Shown here: positions 7,283 to 14,460 of the stretch, in pieces
Layout: each line of letters begins with the position of its first letter
How positions within the stretch are numbered: position 1 is the first letter of the stretch
Source: JAHJQQ01 sp964458835
GTDB taxonomy: Bacteria; Pseudomonadota; Gammaproteobacteria; Thiohalobacterales; Thiohalobacteraceae
DNA: 16,998 nucleotides
NCBI GenBank assembly: GCA_964458835.1
Contig: CAYWKV010000053.1
Span: 1 to 16,998, forward strand
Direction: 5' to 3'
Translations under genes and position numbers: made by a program
The notes under the pieces: model-generated
What the model was told of the DNA's origin: nothing
The model's input: only the letters and a program-made list of their open reading frames with translations
The model's database searches: none

Positions 7283-7720
7283 TCAGCGCTCGCGCCCGGG
7301 CGCCGAGTCCTCGGTCACCAGGCCGACATTGGGCGCTCCCGCCTGCTGCAGCAGCACCATGGCGCGCACCACCGTCCCGTAGTCGACGTTGCGGTCGCCG
7401 CGCACCAGCACCGGCGTCTTGGGATTGCGCCGCAGCACCGCTGCGGTACGCTGCACGATGGTCTCTTCGTCGAGCGCGGTCTTCGGATCGCCCCCCACGT
7501 TCAGAAAATAATTGCCCTCGGCGTCCACGCTCAGCTCGAGCGGCTCGCCCTGATCGGGCGGCAGCGGCTCGGCGCTCGCCTGCGGCAACTCCACCTGCAC
7601 GCCCTGCTGCAGCAACGGCGCCGTCACCATGAAGATCACCAGCATGACCAGCATCACGTCGATGTAGGGCACGACGTTGATCTCGCCCATGGGGCGTTTG
7701 CGGATGCGTTGTCTGGCCAT
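7283..7720 (-). CDS. tolR: Tol-Pal system protein TolR
   Basis: TolR is an ExbD-like inner-membrane protein that forms the proton channel with TolQ. The 145-aa product opens with a basic cytoplasmic tail, then INVVPYIDVMLVMLVIFMV. D21 in this single transmembrane segment corresponds to the essential channel aspartate (D23 in E. coli). The periplasmic domain follows, with VLVRGDRNVDYGTVVRAM. I use the ATG at 7720, which begins the family-typical N-terminus. An in-frame upstream ATG at 7762 would add 14 unrelated residues from the tolQ-tolR spacer. tolA starts four bases after its stop. The 90-bp spacer to tolQ is longer than usual. Confidence 0.96.
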   Translation of the reverse strand: MARQRIRKRPMGEINVVPYIDVMLVMLVIFMVTAPLLQQGVQVELPQASAEPLPPDQGEPLELSVDAEGNYFLNVGGDPKTALDEETIVQRTAAVLRRNPKTPVLVRGDRNVDYGTVVRAMVLLQQAGAPNVGLVTEDSAPGRER

Positions 7721-7810
7721 GGTCTCAGGCGCTCCAGTCTGGCACGGCGGCGGTGCCCGCACCTGCGACGGATACCACAGATCTGGTGCCTGCGTGTGCG
7801 ATCCGCGCCA

Positions 7811-8485
7811 TCAATTGTGTACCTGACGCATCAGAATGGAGGAAAACTCCTCCAGGAAATTGTCGTAGCGGGTGATCAGGCGCTCGACGTCGTTCGAATA
7901 GCGGTTGTAGGCGACCACCGCCGGAATGGCCGCGAACAGGCCCATGGCGGTCGCCACCAGCGCCTCGGCGATGCCCGGCGCCACCATGGCCAGGGTCGCC
8001 TGCTGGACGTTGCCGAGGGCGCGGAAGGAATTCATGATGCCCCACACGGTGCCGAACAGGCCCACGTAGGGACTGGTCGAGCCCACCGTCGCGAGGAACG
8101 ACAGGTTCATCTCCAGCCGGTCGGTCTCCCGCGACAGCGCCACGCGCATGCAGCGCTGCACACCCTCGATCAGCGCCTGCGGGTCGTTGCCGGACTGCTT
8201 GCGCAGGCGCGCGAACTCCTTGAAGCCGTCCTCGAAGATGTCCGCCATGCCGCGCGCCTCGCCGGGCGCCTCGGACACCTCCTTGTAGAGCGTCCCCAGA
8301 TCGCCGCCCGACCAGAAGCGCTTCTCGAAGGCATTGGCCTCGTCGAGAGCGTCGCCCAGCGCGCGCCACTTGTGGAAGATCATGGTCCAGGAAATGACCG
8401 ATATGATGGCCAGCAGGGCCATGACGGCCTGCACCACCGGGCTCGCGCCGGTGATCAGGTGCAGGATGGACATATCAGTCGACAT
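7811..8485 (-). CDS. tolQ: Tol-Pal system protein TolQ
   Basis: TolQ is the ExbB/MotA-like motor subunit in the inner membrane. The 224-aa product has three transmembrane segments at about 16-37, 128-152 and 168-193. Family motifs are SPYVGLFGTVWGIM in the second segment and PGIAEALVATAMGLFAAIPAVVAYN in the third (conserved Gly, Ala and Pro positions). A cytoplasmic loop of about 90 residues lies between segments 1 and 2. The ATG at 8485 lies 11 nt inside the ybgC coding end and is fixed by an excellent AAGGAG seven bases upstream. It also aligns with the E. coli N-terminus. Confidence 0.97.
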   Translation of the reverse strand: MSTDMSILHLITGASPVVQAVMALLAIISVISWTMIFHKWRALGDALDEANAFEKRFWSGGDLGTLYKEVSEAPGEARGMADIFEDGFKEFARLRKQSGNDPQALIEGVQRCMRVALSRETDRLEMNLSFLATVGSTSPYVGLFGTVWGIMNSFRALGNVQQATLAMVAPGIAEALVATAMGLFAAIPAVVAYNRYSNDVERLITRYDNFLEEFSSILMRQVHN

Positions 8486-8879
8486 CGGGGATCTCCTTCA
8501 GCAGTTCGTCCGGAATGGGCCGCGGGCGGAAGGTGGCGCTGTCCAGGCAGGCGATCTGGATGCGGCCCTCGCACAGCGGCTCGCCACCGCGCGCGACCGT
8601 CTGGGCGAAGCGCAGGCTGGCGCGGCGGCGTTCGATCACGCGCGCCACGACCTCCAGGGCGTCGTTGAAGCGCGCGGGGCGGAGGAAACGCAGTTCGGCC
8701 TCGGTCACGGCGAAGATGATTCCCTGCTCCCGGACCAGGCGATCCTGCTCGAACCCGAGGCTGCGCAGCCATTCGGTGCGGGCCCGCTCCATGAAGCGGA
8801 GGTAGTTGGCGTAGTAGACCACGCCGCCGGCGTCGGTATCCTCATAGTACACACGCACCGGCCAGCGGAATTCTCGCAT
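8475..8879 (-). CDS. ybgC: Acyl-CoA thioesterase YbgC (hot-dog fold)
   Basis: YbgC is a cytoplasmic acyl-CoA thioesterase encoded at the head of most tol-pal operons. The 134-aa product is typical in length. It carries the signature YYEDTDAGGVVYYANYLRFME at 11-31 in the N-terminal region; D16 is the probable catalytic aspartate. It overlaps tolQ by 11 nt at its 3' end. A 64-bp gap separates it from the EF-hand gene upstream, in place of the more usual position directly after ruvB. The physiological substrate in Tol-Pal function remains uncertain for the family. Confidence 0.95.
   Translation of the reverse strand: MREFRWPVRVYYEDTDAGGVVYYANYLRFMERARTEWLRSLGFEQDRLVREQGIIFAVTEAELRFLRPARFNDALEVVARVIERRRASLRFAQTVARGGEPLCEGRIQIACLDSATFRPRPIPDELLKEIPDVD
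8493..8498 (-). promoter_or_regulatory. Ribosome-binding site of tolQ
   Basis: AAGGAG on the minus strand lies 7 nt before the tolQ ATG at 8485 and sits inside the last codons of ybgC. It decides the tolQ start over an in-frame ATG four codons later. It implies that tolQ translation begins before ybgC translation ends. Confidence 0.8.
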
Positions 8880-8943
8880 CCTGCCTGTTCTCCATCGATT
8901 CTGCGGCGACGGGGTGCCGCGCCTGGCGAGTCAGGGACATAGC

Positions 8944-9213
8944 TTACCGGCGCACGAGCAACCTATCCAGCAAGGACAGGAATTCACTGTGATCGATACG
9001 CAGATCGCGGTTCCGGTCCGCCGTCCGCACCGCCTGCGCCCATTCCGGGCGCAACTGCAGTTCGCGGCCGTCCAGATAACCGTCCCGGTCCCTGTCGAGA
9101 GACAGAAACCAGCGGGTGGGAGTTCCGGCATCGGGGTACAAGGGGTCGGCGACAAGGCCCTGCCAGGGAGACCACAGCATGGCGGGGAGCACTACGGGTA
9201 GCACTCGCAACAT
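8944..9213 (-). CDS. Small exported EF-hand calcium-binding protein
   Basis: This 89-aa product has a hydrophobic N-terminus that looks like a signal peptide (cleavage near residue 22, LVA), so it is probably periplasmic. Two EF-hand loops are visible. The first (40-51) is canonical with Asp at positions 1, 3 and 5, Gly at 6, Asp at 9 and Glu at 12. The second (66-77) has D, N, D, Leu at 6, Asp at 9 and Glu at 12. The loops are separated by a helix-length spacer, as in a paired EF-hand. No strong ribosome site precedes the ATG at 9213. I do not recognise a named family. It sits between ruvB and ybgC, which are adjacent or nearly so in Pseudomonas. Calcium binding is inferred from the loops; the biological role is unknown. 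Confidence 0.75.
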   Translation of the reverse strand: MLRVLPVVLPAMLWSPWQGLVADPLYPDAGTPTRWFLSLDRDRDGYLDGRELQLRPEWAQAVRTADRNRDLRIDHSEFLSLLDRLLVRR

Positions 9214-9246
9214 AGGTTTCGGGAAAGGTCCAGCAAGGGATAGTCG

Positions 9247-9265
9247 ATCCCGGCAGCGCCGGGAT
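9247..9265. other. Short perfect hairpin in the ruvB to EF-hand gap
   Basis: ATCCCGGC pairs perfectly with GCCGGGAT around a 3-nt loop. No T-tract follows on either strand, so it is not a standard intrinsic terminator. Close by, a T7 run on the minus strand (plus-strand A7, about 9282-9288) is bracketed by GCCCGC and GCGGGC (about 9276-9305). Together they may attenuate transcription after ruvB or protect the transcript end, but this is inference. Confidence 0.4.
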
Positions 9266-9317
9266 GCCCGGGGAAGCCCGCAAAAAAACCGGCTCCCGCG
9301 GGCGCGACTATATACGC

Positions 9318-10370
9318 CTAATTTTCGGCAACGTCAAACAGGGACGGACTGTCGGGGTCGCCGGAGCGCGCCGGCGGCTTCAGCCCGAAGTGCAGATAGG
9401 CCTTGCGGGTGGCCACGCGGCCGCGCGCGGTGCGCATCAGGAAGCCCTGCTGGATCAGGTACGGCTCGAGCACGTCCTCGAGGGTACCGCGTTCCTCGCC
9501 GATCGCCGCGGCCAGGCTGTCGATGCCGACCGGCCCGCCGTCGAACTTGTCGATGATCGCCATGAGCAGGGTACGGTCCATGGTATCGAAGCCATGGCTG
9601 TCGACGCCGAGCAGGTCCATGGCCTTGCGCGCGGTCTCGGCGTCGATACGCCCGCTGCCCTTGACCTGGGCGTAATCGCGCACCCGCCGCAGCAGCCGGT
9701 TGGCGATGCGCGGGGTGCCGCGCGAGCGGCTGGCCAGCTCCTGGGCGCCGTCCGGCGTCATCTCCGCGCCAAGGATGCCGGCCGAGCGCAGCAGGATGCT
9801 GGCCAGATCCGCCTGGTTGTAGAACTCCAGGCGCTGGACGATGCCGAAGCGATCACGCAACGGCGAGGTCAGGAGCCCCGCGCGGGTGGTCGCCCCGACC
9901 AGGGTGAAGGGCGGCAGGTCGAGCTTGATGGAGCGCGCCGCCGGGCCCTCGCCGATCATGATGTCCAGCTGGTAGTCCTCCATCGCCGGGTAGAGGATCT
10001 CCTCCACCACCGGGCTCAGGCGGTGGATCTCGTCGACGAACAGCACGTCGTGCGGTTCCAGGTTGGTCAGCATGGCCGCCAGATCGCCGGGTTTCTCCAG
10101 CACCGGGCCGGAGGTGTGGCGCAGATTGACGTTCAGTTCGTTGGCGACGATGTGCGCCAGGGTGGTCTTGCCCAGCCCGGGCGGGCCGAAGATCAGCACG
10201 TGGTCCAGCGCCTCGCCGCGCGCCCGCGCCGCGCCGATGAAGATCTCCATCTGCTCGCGCACCTGCGGCTGGCCGACATAGTCGGCGAGCAGCTTCGGCC
10301 GGATGGCGCGGTCGATGCGCTCCTCGTCGGTGGAGGCGGCGTGGGGGTCGATCAGGCGGTCGGCGGTCAT
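9318..10370 (-). CDS. ruvB: Holliday junction branch-migration ATPase RuvB
   Basis: RuvB is the AAA+ motor that drives branch migration with RuvA. The 350-aa product has Walker A GPPGLGKT at 62-69 and Walker B with DEIH at 113-116. Sensor 1 GATTRAG and the region LRDRFG follow, and the C-terminal winged-helix domain contains PYLIQQGFLMRTARGR. The length matches the family. The ATG at 10370 has little Shine-Dalgarno complementarity but gives the typical N-terminus. The gap to ruvA is 186 bp and holds a repeat element; in many relatives the two genes are much closer. Confidence 0.98.
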   Translation of the reverse strand: MTADRLIDPHAASTDEERIDRAIRPKLLADYVGQPQVREQMEIFIGAARARGEALDHVLIFGPPGLGKTTLAHIVANELNVNLRHTSGPVLEKPGDLAAMLTNLEPHDVLFVDEIHRLSPVVEEILYPAMEDYQLDIMIGEGPAARSIKLDLPPFTLVGATTRAGLLTSPLRDRFGIVQRLEFYNQADLASILLRSAGILGAEMTPDGAQELASRSRGTPRIANRLLRRVRDYAQVKGSGRIDAETARKAMDLLGVDSHGFDTMDRTLLMAIIDKFDGGPVGIDSLAAAIGEERGTLEDVLEPYLIQQGFLMRTARGRVATRKAYLHFGLKPPARSGDPDSPSLFDVAEN

Positions 10371-10410
10371 GCGGGGAAGATACCCGATAGGCCGGGCGGA
10401 TGCGAACCCC

Positions 10411-10523
10411 GTAGGGTGCGTCGAGGCGGAGCCTGACGCACCGTGGTATCGCGCCGGCGCGGCGCCCGGCGAGCCGCCCCGCCCGTGTCACTCCGGTGCG
10501 TCGCTGGCGCCGACGCAGCCTAC
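10411..10523. repeat. Inverted-repeat element of the GTAGGGTGCGTC type
   Basis: The left arm (10411-10443) begins GTAGGGTGCGTC and ends GACGCACCG. The right arm (10494-10523) is a diverged inverse that ends GCAGCCTAC. Each arm is itself a small imperfect hairpin (TGCGTC...GACGCA), so the whole is a pair of REP-like hairpins tip to tip around a GC-rich 50-bp centre. It sits between ruvA and ruvB, where the two genes are expected to be co-transcribed. Confidence 0.7.
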
Positions 10524-10556
10524 GCCGACGCCCCTGGCACGAGGCCACCCGGCGAC

Positions 10557-11150
10557 TTATTTTGCCGCCGCCTGCAACGCGCGGCGGATGATCTCTTCCA
10601 CGCCCAGCTCCTTGGCCTCGACGGCACGCACCATGCGCGAGGCGTCCGGCGGCTTGTAGCCGAGCGCGATCAGGGCGCTGACCGCCTCCTCGACCGGGTT
10701 GGCCGGGCCGCTCGCCGCGACCGGGATGTCGGCGCCGCCGGCCTCACCCTTGCCGAGCTTGTCGCGCAGCTCCACCACCAGGCGCTCGGCGGTCTTCTTG
10801 CCGACACCGGGCACGCGGGTCAGCGCGGCGGCGTCGTTGTCGCGGATGCAGCGCACGAAGGCCTCGGCGCTCATGCCGGACAGGATCGCCAGCGCCATGC
10901 GCGGACCGACGCCGCTGATCTTGATCAGCGAACGGAACAGCGCACGGTCGCTGAGCTTCGCGAAGCCGAACAGCGTGTGGGCATCCTCGCGTACGACCAG
11001 GTGGGTGTGCAGGGTGATCTCGGTGCCGGTCCCGGGCAGGTCGTAGAAGGTCGTCATCGGTGCCTCGACCTCGTAGCCGACGCCGCCCACGTCGATCAGC
11101 AGCACCGGCGGCTGCTTGGCGACCAGCTTGCCGCGCAGGAAACCGATCAC
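10557..11150 (-). CDS. ruvA: Holliday junction DNA-binding protein RuvA
   Basis: RuvA binds the four-way junction and recruits RuvB. The 197-aa product starts MIGFLRGKLV with an OB-fold domain. Two helix-hairpin-helix motifs follow at ISGVGPRMAL (78-87) and VPGVGKKTAERL (113-124). The C-terminal RuvB-contact domain runs from about 150 and ends in VEEIIRRALQAAA. The start codon is GTG at 11150, overlapping the ruvC stop as GTGA (4 nt). GGAGGG lies 8 nt upstream inside ruvC. An upstream in-frame extension exists but carries no RuvA homology. Confidence 0.97.
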   Translation of the reverse strand: MIGFLRGKLVAKQPPVLLIDVGGVGYEVEAPMTTFYDLPGTGTEITLHTHLVVREDAHTLFGFAKLSDRALFRSLIKISGVGPRMALAILSGMSAEAFVRCIRDNDAAALTRVPGVGKKTAERLVVELRDKLGKGEAGGADIPVAASGPANPVEEAVSALIALGYKPPDASRMVRAVEAKELGVEEIIRRALQAAAK

Positions 11151-11662
11151 CGGAAACGCCCTCCGCGCGCGGCGCGCGCGCCGGGGATCTTCGCCAGCGT
11201 CTGGCGCATGTGGCTGTGGCACAGCGCGATGGCCAGCGCGTCGGCCTGGTCGGGCTGGAGGTTCGTGGTGAGCTTCAGCAGCACGCGCACCATGTGCTGG
11301 ATCTGCTCCTTGGTGGCGCTGCCCTTGCCGACGATGGCCTGCTTGACCTCGCGCGGGCTGTATTCGGCGATGGCCGGCACCGCACCGACTGCGGCGCAGA
11401 TCGCCGCACCGCGCGCCTGGCCGAGCTTGAGCGCGGAGTCGGCGTTGCGCGCCATGAACACGCGCTCGATGGCGACCTCCTGCGGCTGCCATTCGCCGAC
11501 CAGGGCACGCACGCCCTCGAAGATGATGCCGAGCTTCGCCGGCAACGCCTCGCCGTCGACCTTGATGTGGCCGCTGTGCACGTGGCGGCAGCGCGGGCCG
11601 TCGACATCGATGATGCCGAAGCCGGTGATCTGGGAGCCGGGGTCGATGCCGAGGATGCGCAT
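11147..11662 (-). CDS. ruvC: Crossover junction endodeoxyribonuclease RuvC
   Basis: RuvC is the resolvase that nicks Holliday junctions symmetrically. With the ATG at 11662 the protein has 171 aa and begins MRILGIDPGS. The four catalytic acids then fall at D7, E66, D138 and D141, exactly the numbering of the E. coli enzyme, which supports this start. ATGs at 11671 and 11689 would extend it by three or nine residues. None of the three has a clear ribosome site. The 3' end overlaps the ruvA GTG start by 4 nt. Upstream lies a repeat element, then yebC. Confidence 0.96.
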   Translation of the reverse strand: MRILGIDPGSQITGFGIIDVDGPRCRHVHSGHIKVDGEALPAKLGIIFEGVRALVGEWQPQEVAIERVFMARNADSALKLGQARGAAICAAVGAVPAIAEYSPREVKQAIVGKGSATKEQIQHMVRVLLKLTTNLQPDQADALAIALCHSHMRQTLAKIPGARAARGGRFR

Positions 11663-11727
11663 GGCGGGCATAGTACCGGGTAATCGCATGCAGGTGGTAG
11701 GAGCGGCCTGCGGACCACTTCACAGCC

Positions 11728-11804
11728 GTAGCCCGGATGGAGTGAAACGGAATCCGGGGATCGCCGGAGCCATCCCGGATTCCGCTGCGCTCCATCCGGG
11801 CTAC
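11728..11804. repeat. Inverted-repeat element of the GTAGCCCGGATGGAG type
   Basis: Two 31-nt arms (11728-11758 and 11774-11804) are inverse copies with 28 of 31 positions matching and a 15-nt loop. The outer ends are GTAG and CTAC. The right arm finishes one base before the yebC stop codon on the plus-strand map, so the hairpin forms at the very 3' end of the yebC message. A probable decayed REP hairpin (GTAGGAGCGGCC, from 11697) lies beside it. GTAGCCCGGATG arms of this kind recur in many proteobacterial genomes. Confidence 0.85.
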
Positions 11805-11805
11805 A

Positions 11806-12549
11806 TCACAACTGTGCGAGGATGTCCTCGGAAATGTCCGCGTTGGAGTAGACCTGCTGGACGTCGTCGAGGTCTTCCAGCGCCTCCAGCAGCTTGACCA
11901 TGGACGCGGCGGCCTCGGCATCCAGCACCGCACTGGTGCTGGGACGCATCGTCACCTCGGCCTGCTCCGGCGCCAGCCCGGCAGCGGTCATCGCCTCCTT
12001 GACCTGGCTGAATTCGGCCGGATCGGTGAGCACGTCGACGGAGCCGTCGTCGTTGGTGACGACGTCCTGGGCGCCGGCCTCCAGCGCCGCCTCCATGATG
12101 CGGTCCTCGTCGCTGCCGGCCGGATAGCTCAGCACGCCGAGCTTGGTGAACAGATAGGCCACCGAGCCGTCGGTGCCGAGATTGCCGCCGTACTTGGCGA
12201 AGGCGTGACGCACCTCGGAGGCGGTGCGGTTGCGGTTGTCGGTCATGCAGTCGACCATGACCGCGGCGCCGCCGGGGCCGTAGCCCTCGTAGCGGATCTC
12301 CTCGTAGTGCTCGCCCTCCATCGCCCCGGCGCCGCGCTTGATGGCGCGCTCGATGGTGTCCTTGGTCATGTTGGCGTCGAGCGCGCGGTCCACGGCCAGG
12401 CGCAGGCGCGGGTTGGCATTGGGGTTGGGATCGCCGCTGCGCGCGGCGACCGTGATCTCACGGATCAGCTTGGTGAAGATCTTGCCGCGCTTGGCGTCCT
12501 GGGCGTTCTTGCGGTGCTGGATGTTCGCCCACTTGCTGTGACCTGCCAT
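11806..12549 (-). CDS. yebC: YebC/TACO1-family regulatory or translation factor
   Basis: The 247-aa product is full length and opens with the hallmark MAGHSKWANIQHRK. RGKIFTKLIREI and NPRLRLAVDRALDANMTKD (conserved N-terminal helical region) follow, then YEGYGPGGAAVMVDCMTDNRNRT. The C-terminal domains contain acidic VxTxDDGSxxV-type segments. Members were first described as DNA-binding regulators near ruvC. Later work on the family indicates help with translation of difficult peptide stretches. The ATG at 12549 has GAGG about 6 nt upstream. Its position beside ruvC is conserved. Confidence 0.97.
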   Translation of the reverse strand: MAGHSKWANIQHRKNAQDAKRGKIFTKLIREITVAARSGDPNPNANPRLRLAVDRALDANMTKDTIERAIKRGAGAMEGEHYEEIRYEGYGPGGAAVMVDCMTDNRNRTASEVRHAFAKYGGNLGTDGSVAYLFTKLGVLSYPAGSDEDRIMEAALEAGAQDVVTNDDGSVDVLTDPAEFSQVKEAMTAAGLAPEQAEVTMRPSTSAVLDAEAAASMVKLLEALEDLDDVQQVYSNADISEDILAQL

Positions 12550-12607
12550 GACTGCCTCGTCCGGTGTTCAGAACGGAACGGATTCTAGCATCTGGCCAGG
12601 ACAGTGA

Positions 12608-12690
12608 TGTAGGTTGGGGTGGGCGCAGCGAACCCCAACGACAGCGGACCGCGTTGGGGCTCGGCGCACAGCGCCTCACCCCAGCCTACA
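12608..12690. repeat. Inverted-repeat element of the TGTAGGTTGGGGTG type
   Basis: The left arm (12608-12640) reads TGTAGGTTGGGGTG...CGAACCCCAACG. The right arm (12652-12690) is an inverse copy with a 6-nt insertion, ending CACCCCAGCCTACA. A short fragment, GGAACCCCAACGAGG, follows at 12711-12725. The rest of this 283-bp gap between the porin stop and the yebC start shows only weak GC-rich hairpins (GCCTGC/GCAGGC at 12803-12829, GAGGG/CCCTC at 12778-12793) without T-tracts. I see no gene in it. Confidence 0.8.
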
Positions 12691-12832
12691 AACCCTGACT
12701 GGAACCCCAACGAGGACAGAGCTGAAGATCTGTCCCCACCGCGGCGGTATCCCAACCGATGGGGGTCGCAAGGGGGAGAGGGGAATCTCCCTCTTGCAGT
12801 CAGCCTGCGCAGGACTTGTCCGAGCAGGCGTA

Positions 12833-14275
12833 TTAAAACCGGTGCGAATAGATGAACTGGAAGCTGGTCTGGGAATGGCGTGAAGTCACCGCCGGGATGG
12901 TCGAACCGTTGCCCGGATTGGTCGCCGACACCTCGGGAGCGTGCTGCAGCGAAAAGTCGATGGTCTGGGCAGCGTTGAAGGCATAGCCGAAGCCGGTGCT
13001 GATGTGCCGCTCGACGATGGCCGGGAACAGCGCGTTCAGGTACTGGTCCGGCACCGGGTTCTCGGCATAGTTCAGGCCGGCGCGCAGCGTCAGCCGCTTG
13101 CTGACCTGGTAGGCACCGCCGATCTGGTAGACGGTCTGGTCCGCCCAGTTCTGGAACAGGGCGGAATCCAGCTCCAGCCCGGCAAAGCCCATCGCCAGCG
13201 GATTGGCCTGGGTTGCGTCGGCGGTGAACACCATGCGGAAGTTCTGCATGGTGTCGGCCCAGTTGATGCGCTTGATGTCGCCGACCAGCAGCAGCCGATC
13301 GGTGGCCTGGAAGGCCGCGCCCACCGCCCAGGTGGAGGGCCACTGGAAATCCTTGACGCTGATCTTGCCGGTCACCGGGATGTCGTAGTCCTGGTAGCCG
13401 CCGCCGAAATTCGCGTTGACGGCCATGCGGATCTGGGCGTCGCCGGTCTCCATGTCGCCCAGCCGGGTCTCGGAATGGTAGGACGCGCCGACGGTCAGGC
13501 GGTTGCTGAATTTGTAGGTCGCGCCGAGCTTGGCCGCACCGCCGTAGCCGCGTGCCTTGCCCGAGAAGCGGCTGCCGTTGCTGTAGTCGAAATAGGCGTA
13601 ATCCAGCCGGTTGATGCCGCTGCCGCCGAAGGGTTCGTACATCGTGCCGAAGGCGTTGACCAGCGACCCCGAGGCGGTGCCCAGCGTCTGCTGGCGCGGA
13701 TCGGCCAGGTCGCCGAACTGGGCCTCCGACATCGCCATGCGCAGATCCAGTCCCGCCCAGACGAAATCCAGGCTGCCGCCGATGGTCAGCTTGTCATTGA
13801 CGTTGAAGCTCAGCGGCGCGATGACGCGGCCGACGCTCAGCTCGGTGCGGTTCTCCAGGCCGGCCCCCATACTCATGAAGCCGGTGCTGCCGTATTCCGT
13901 GCCCATGCCGCCCTGACCGTACATGCCGATGCCCACCGTCAGGTTCTCGCGCTTGCGGACGTAGCCGAGTGCCGGCATGTAATAGGCGGTGCCGTCCGAC
14001 TCGGTCTTCATGCCCATGGCCTCGGATTCGACGTCGGGGCCGAGGAAGCCGAAGAACAGATCCAGCCGATCGCCCTCGTCCATCAGACCGATGGTGGCCG
14101 GGTTGTTCATCATGGCGGCCGTGCCGTTGTCGTAGGCCTGCGAGGCGCCACCCATGGCGGAGGCGATGGGTCCGTAGCCTTCCATGTTCATACCGTTGGT
14201 GGCGTGGGCGGAAACGGACAACAGCGGGAGCATGGCCGCGCACAGGGTGGGCAGCCGGCCGGGAATGCGATTCAT
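12833..14275 (-). CDS. FadL/OmpP1/TodX-family outer-membrane transporter
   Basis: The 480-aa precursor is a beta-barrel of the FadL family, which takes up hydrophobic compounds such as long-chain fatty acids or hydrocarbons. A signal peptide ends at about residue 25 (SAHA then TNG). The N-terminal hatch region contains YGPIASAMGGASQAYDNG and the NPAT motif at about 58-61. Alternating amphipathic strands run to the C-terminus, which ends in SHRF with the terminal Phe typical of BAM substrates. The ATG at 14275 is preferred because GGAGAG lies 6 nt upstream. The gene stands between nudB and yebC, apart from other lipid genes. The substrate cannot be deduced; fatty acid uptake is only the default for the family. 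Confidence 0.9.
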   Translation of the reverse strand: MNRIPGRLPTLCAAMLPLLSVSAHATNGMNMEGYGPIASAMGGASQAYDNGTAAMMNNPATIGLMDEGDRLDLFFGFLGPDVESEAMGMKTESDGTAYYMPALGYVRKRENLTVGIGMYGQGGMGTEYGSTGFMSMGAGLENRTELSVGRVIAPLSFNVNDKLTIGGSLDFVWAGLDLRMAMSEAQFGDLADPRQQTLGTASGSLVNAFGTMYEPFGGSGINRLDYAYFDYSNGSRFSGKARGYGGAAKLGATYKFSNRLTVGASYHSETRLGDMETGDAQIRMAVNANFGGGYQDYDIPVTGKISVKDFQWPSTWAVGAAFQATDRLLLVGDIKRINWADTMQNFRMVFTADATQANPLAMGFAGLELDSALFQNWADQTVYQIGGAYQVSKRLTLRAGLNYAENPVPDQYLNALFPAIVERHISTGFGYAFNAAQTIDFSLQHAPEVSATNPGNGSTIPAVTSRHSQTSFQFIYSHRF

Positions 14276-14460
14276 CACGATCTCTCCAAGAAATCCACTA
14301 CATGGGTACCGTGCGCACCCGGCGAAAAGACGCCCCTGTGCGGGGCACCCGGGCATCGGCCATAGCCCCGCATTCTTTAGGAACGGCGACGGAGGCCGGA
14401 CAACGGCGGCCCCGGGCAGGGCGGCACTATACCGGCCCCGGTAGCGGATCGCTGTATCAC

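Noticed and set aside
11060..11683. Plus-strand open frame opposite ruvC
   Set aside because: RuvC on the minus strand has all four catalytic acids at the expected positions. The opposing frame is a shadow.
12941..14365. Long plus-strand open frame opposite the FadL-like porin
   Set aside because: Same shadow effect. The minus strand encodes a clear signal peptide and beta-barrel; the plus frame has no motif or plausible ribosome site.
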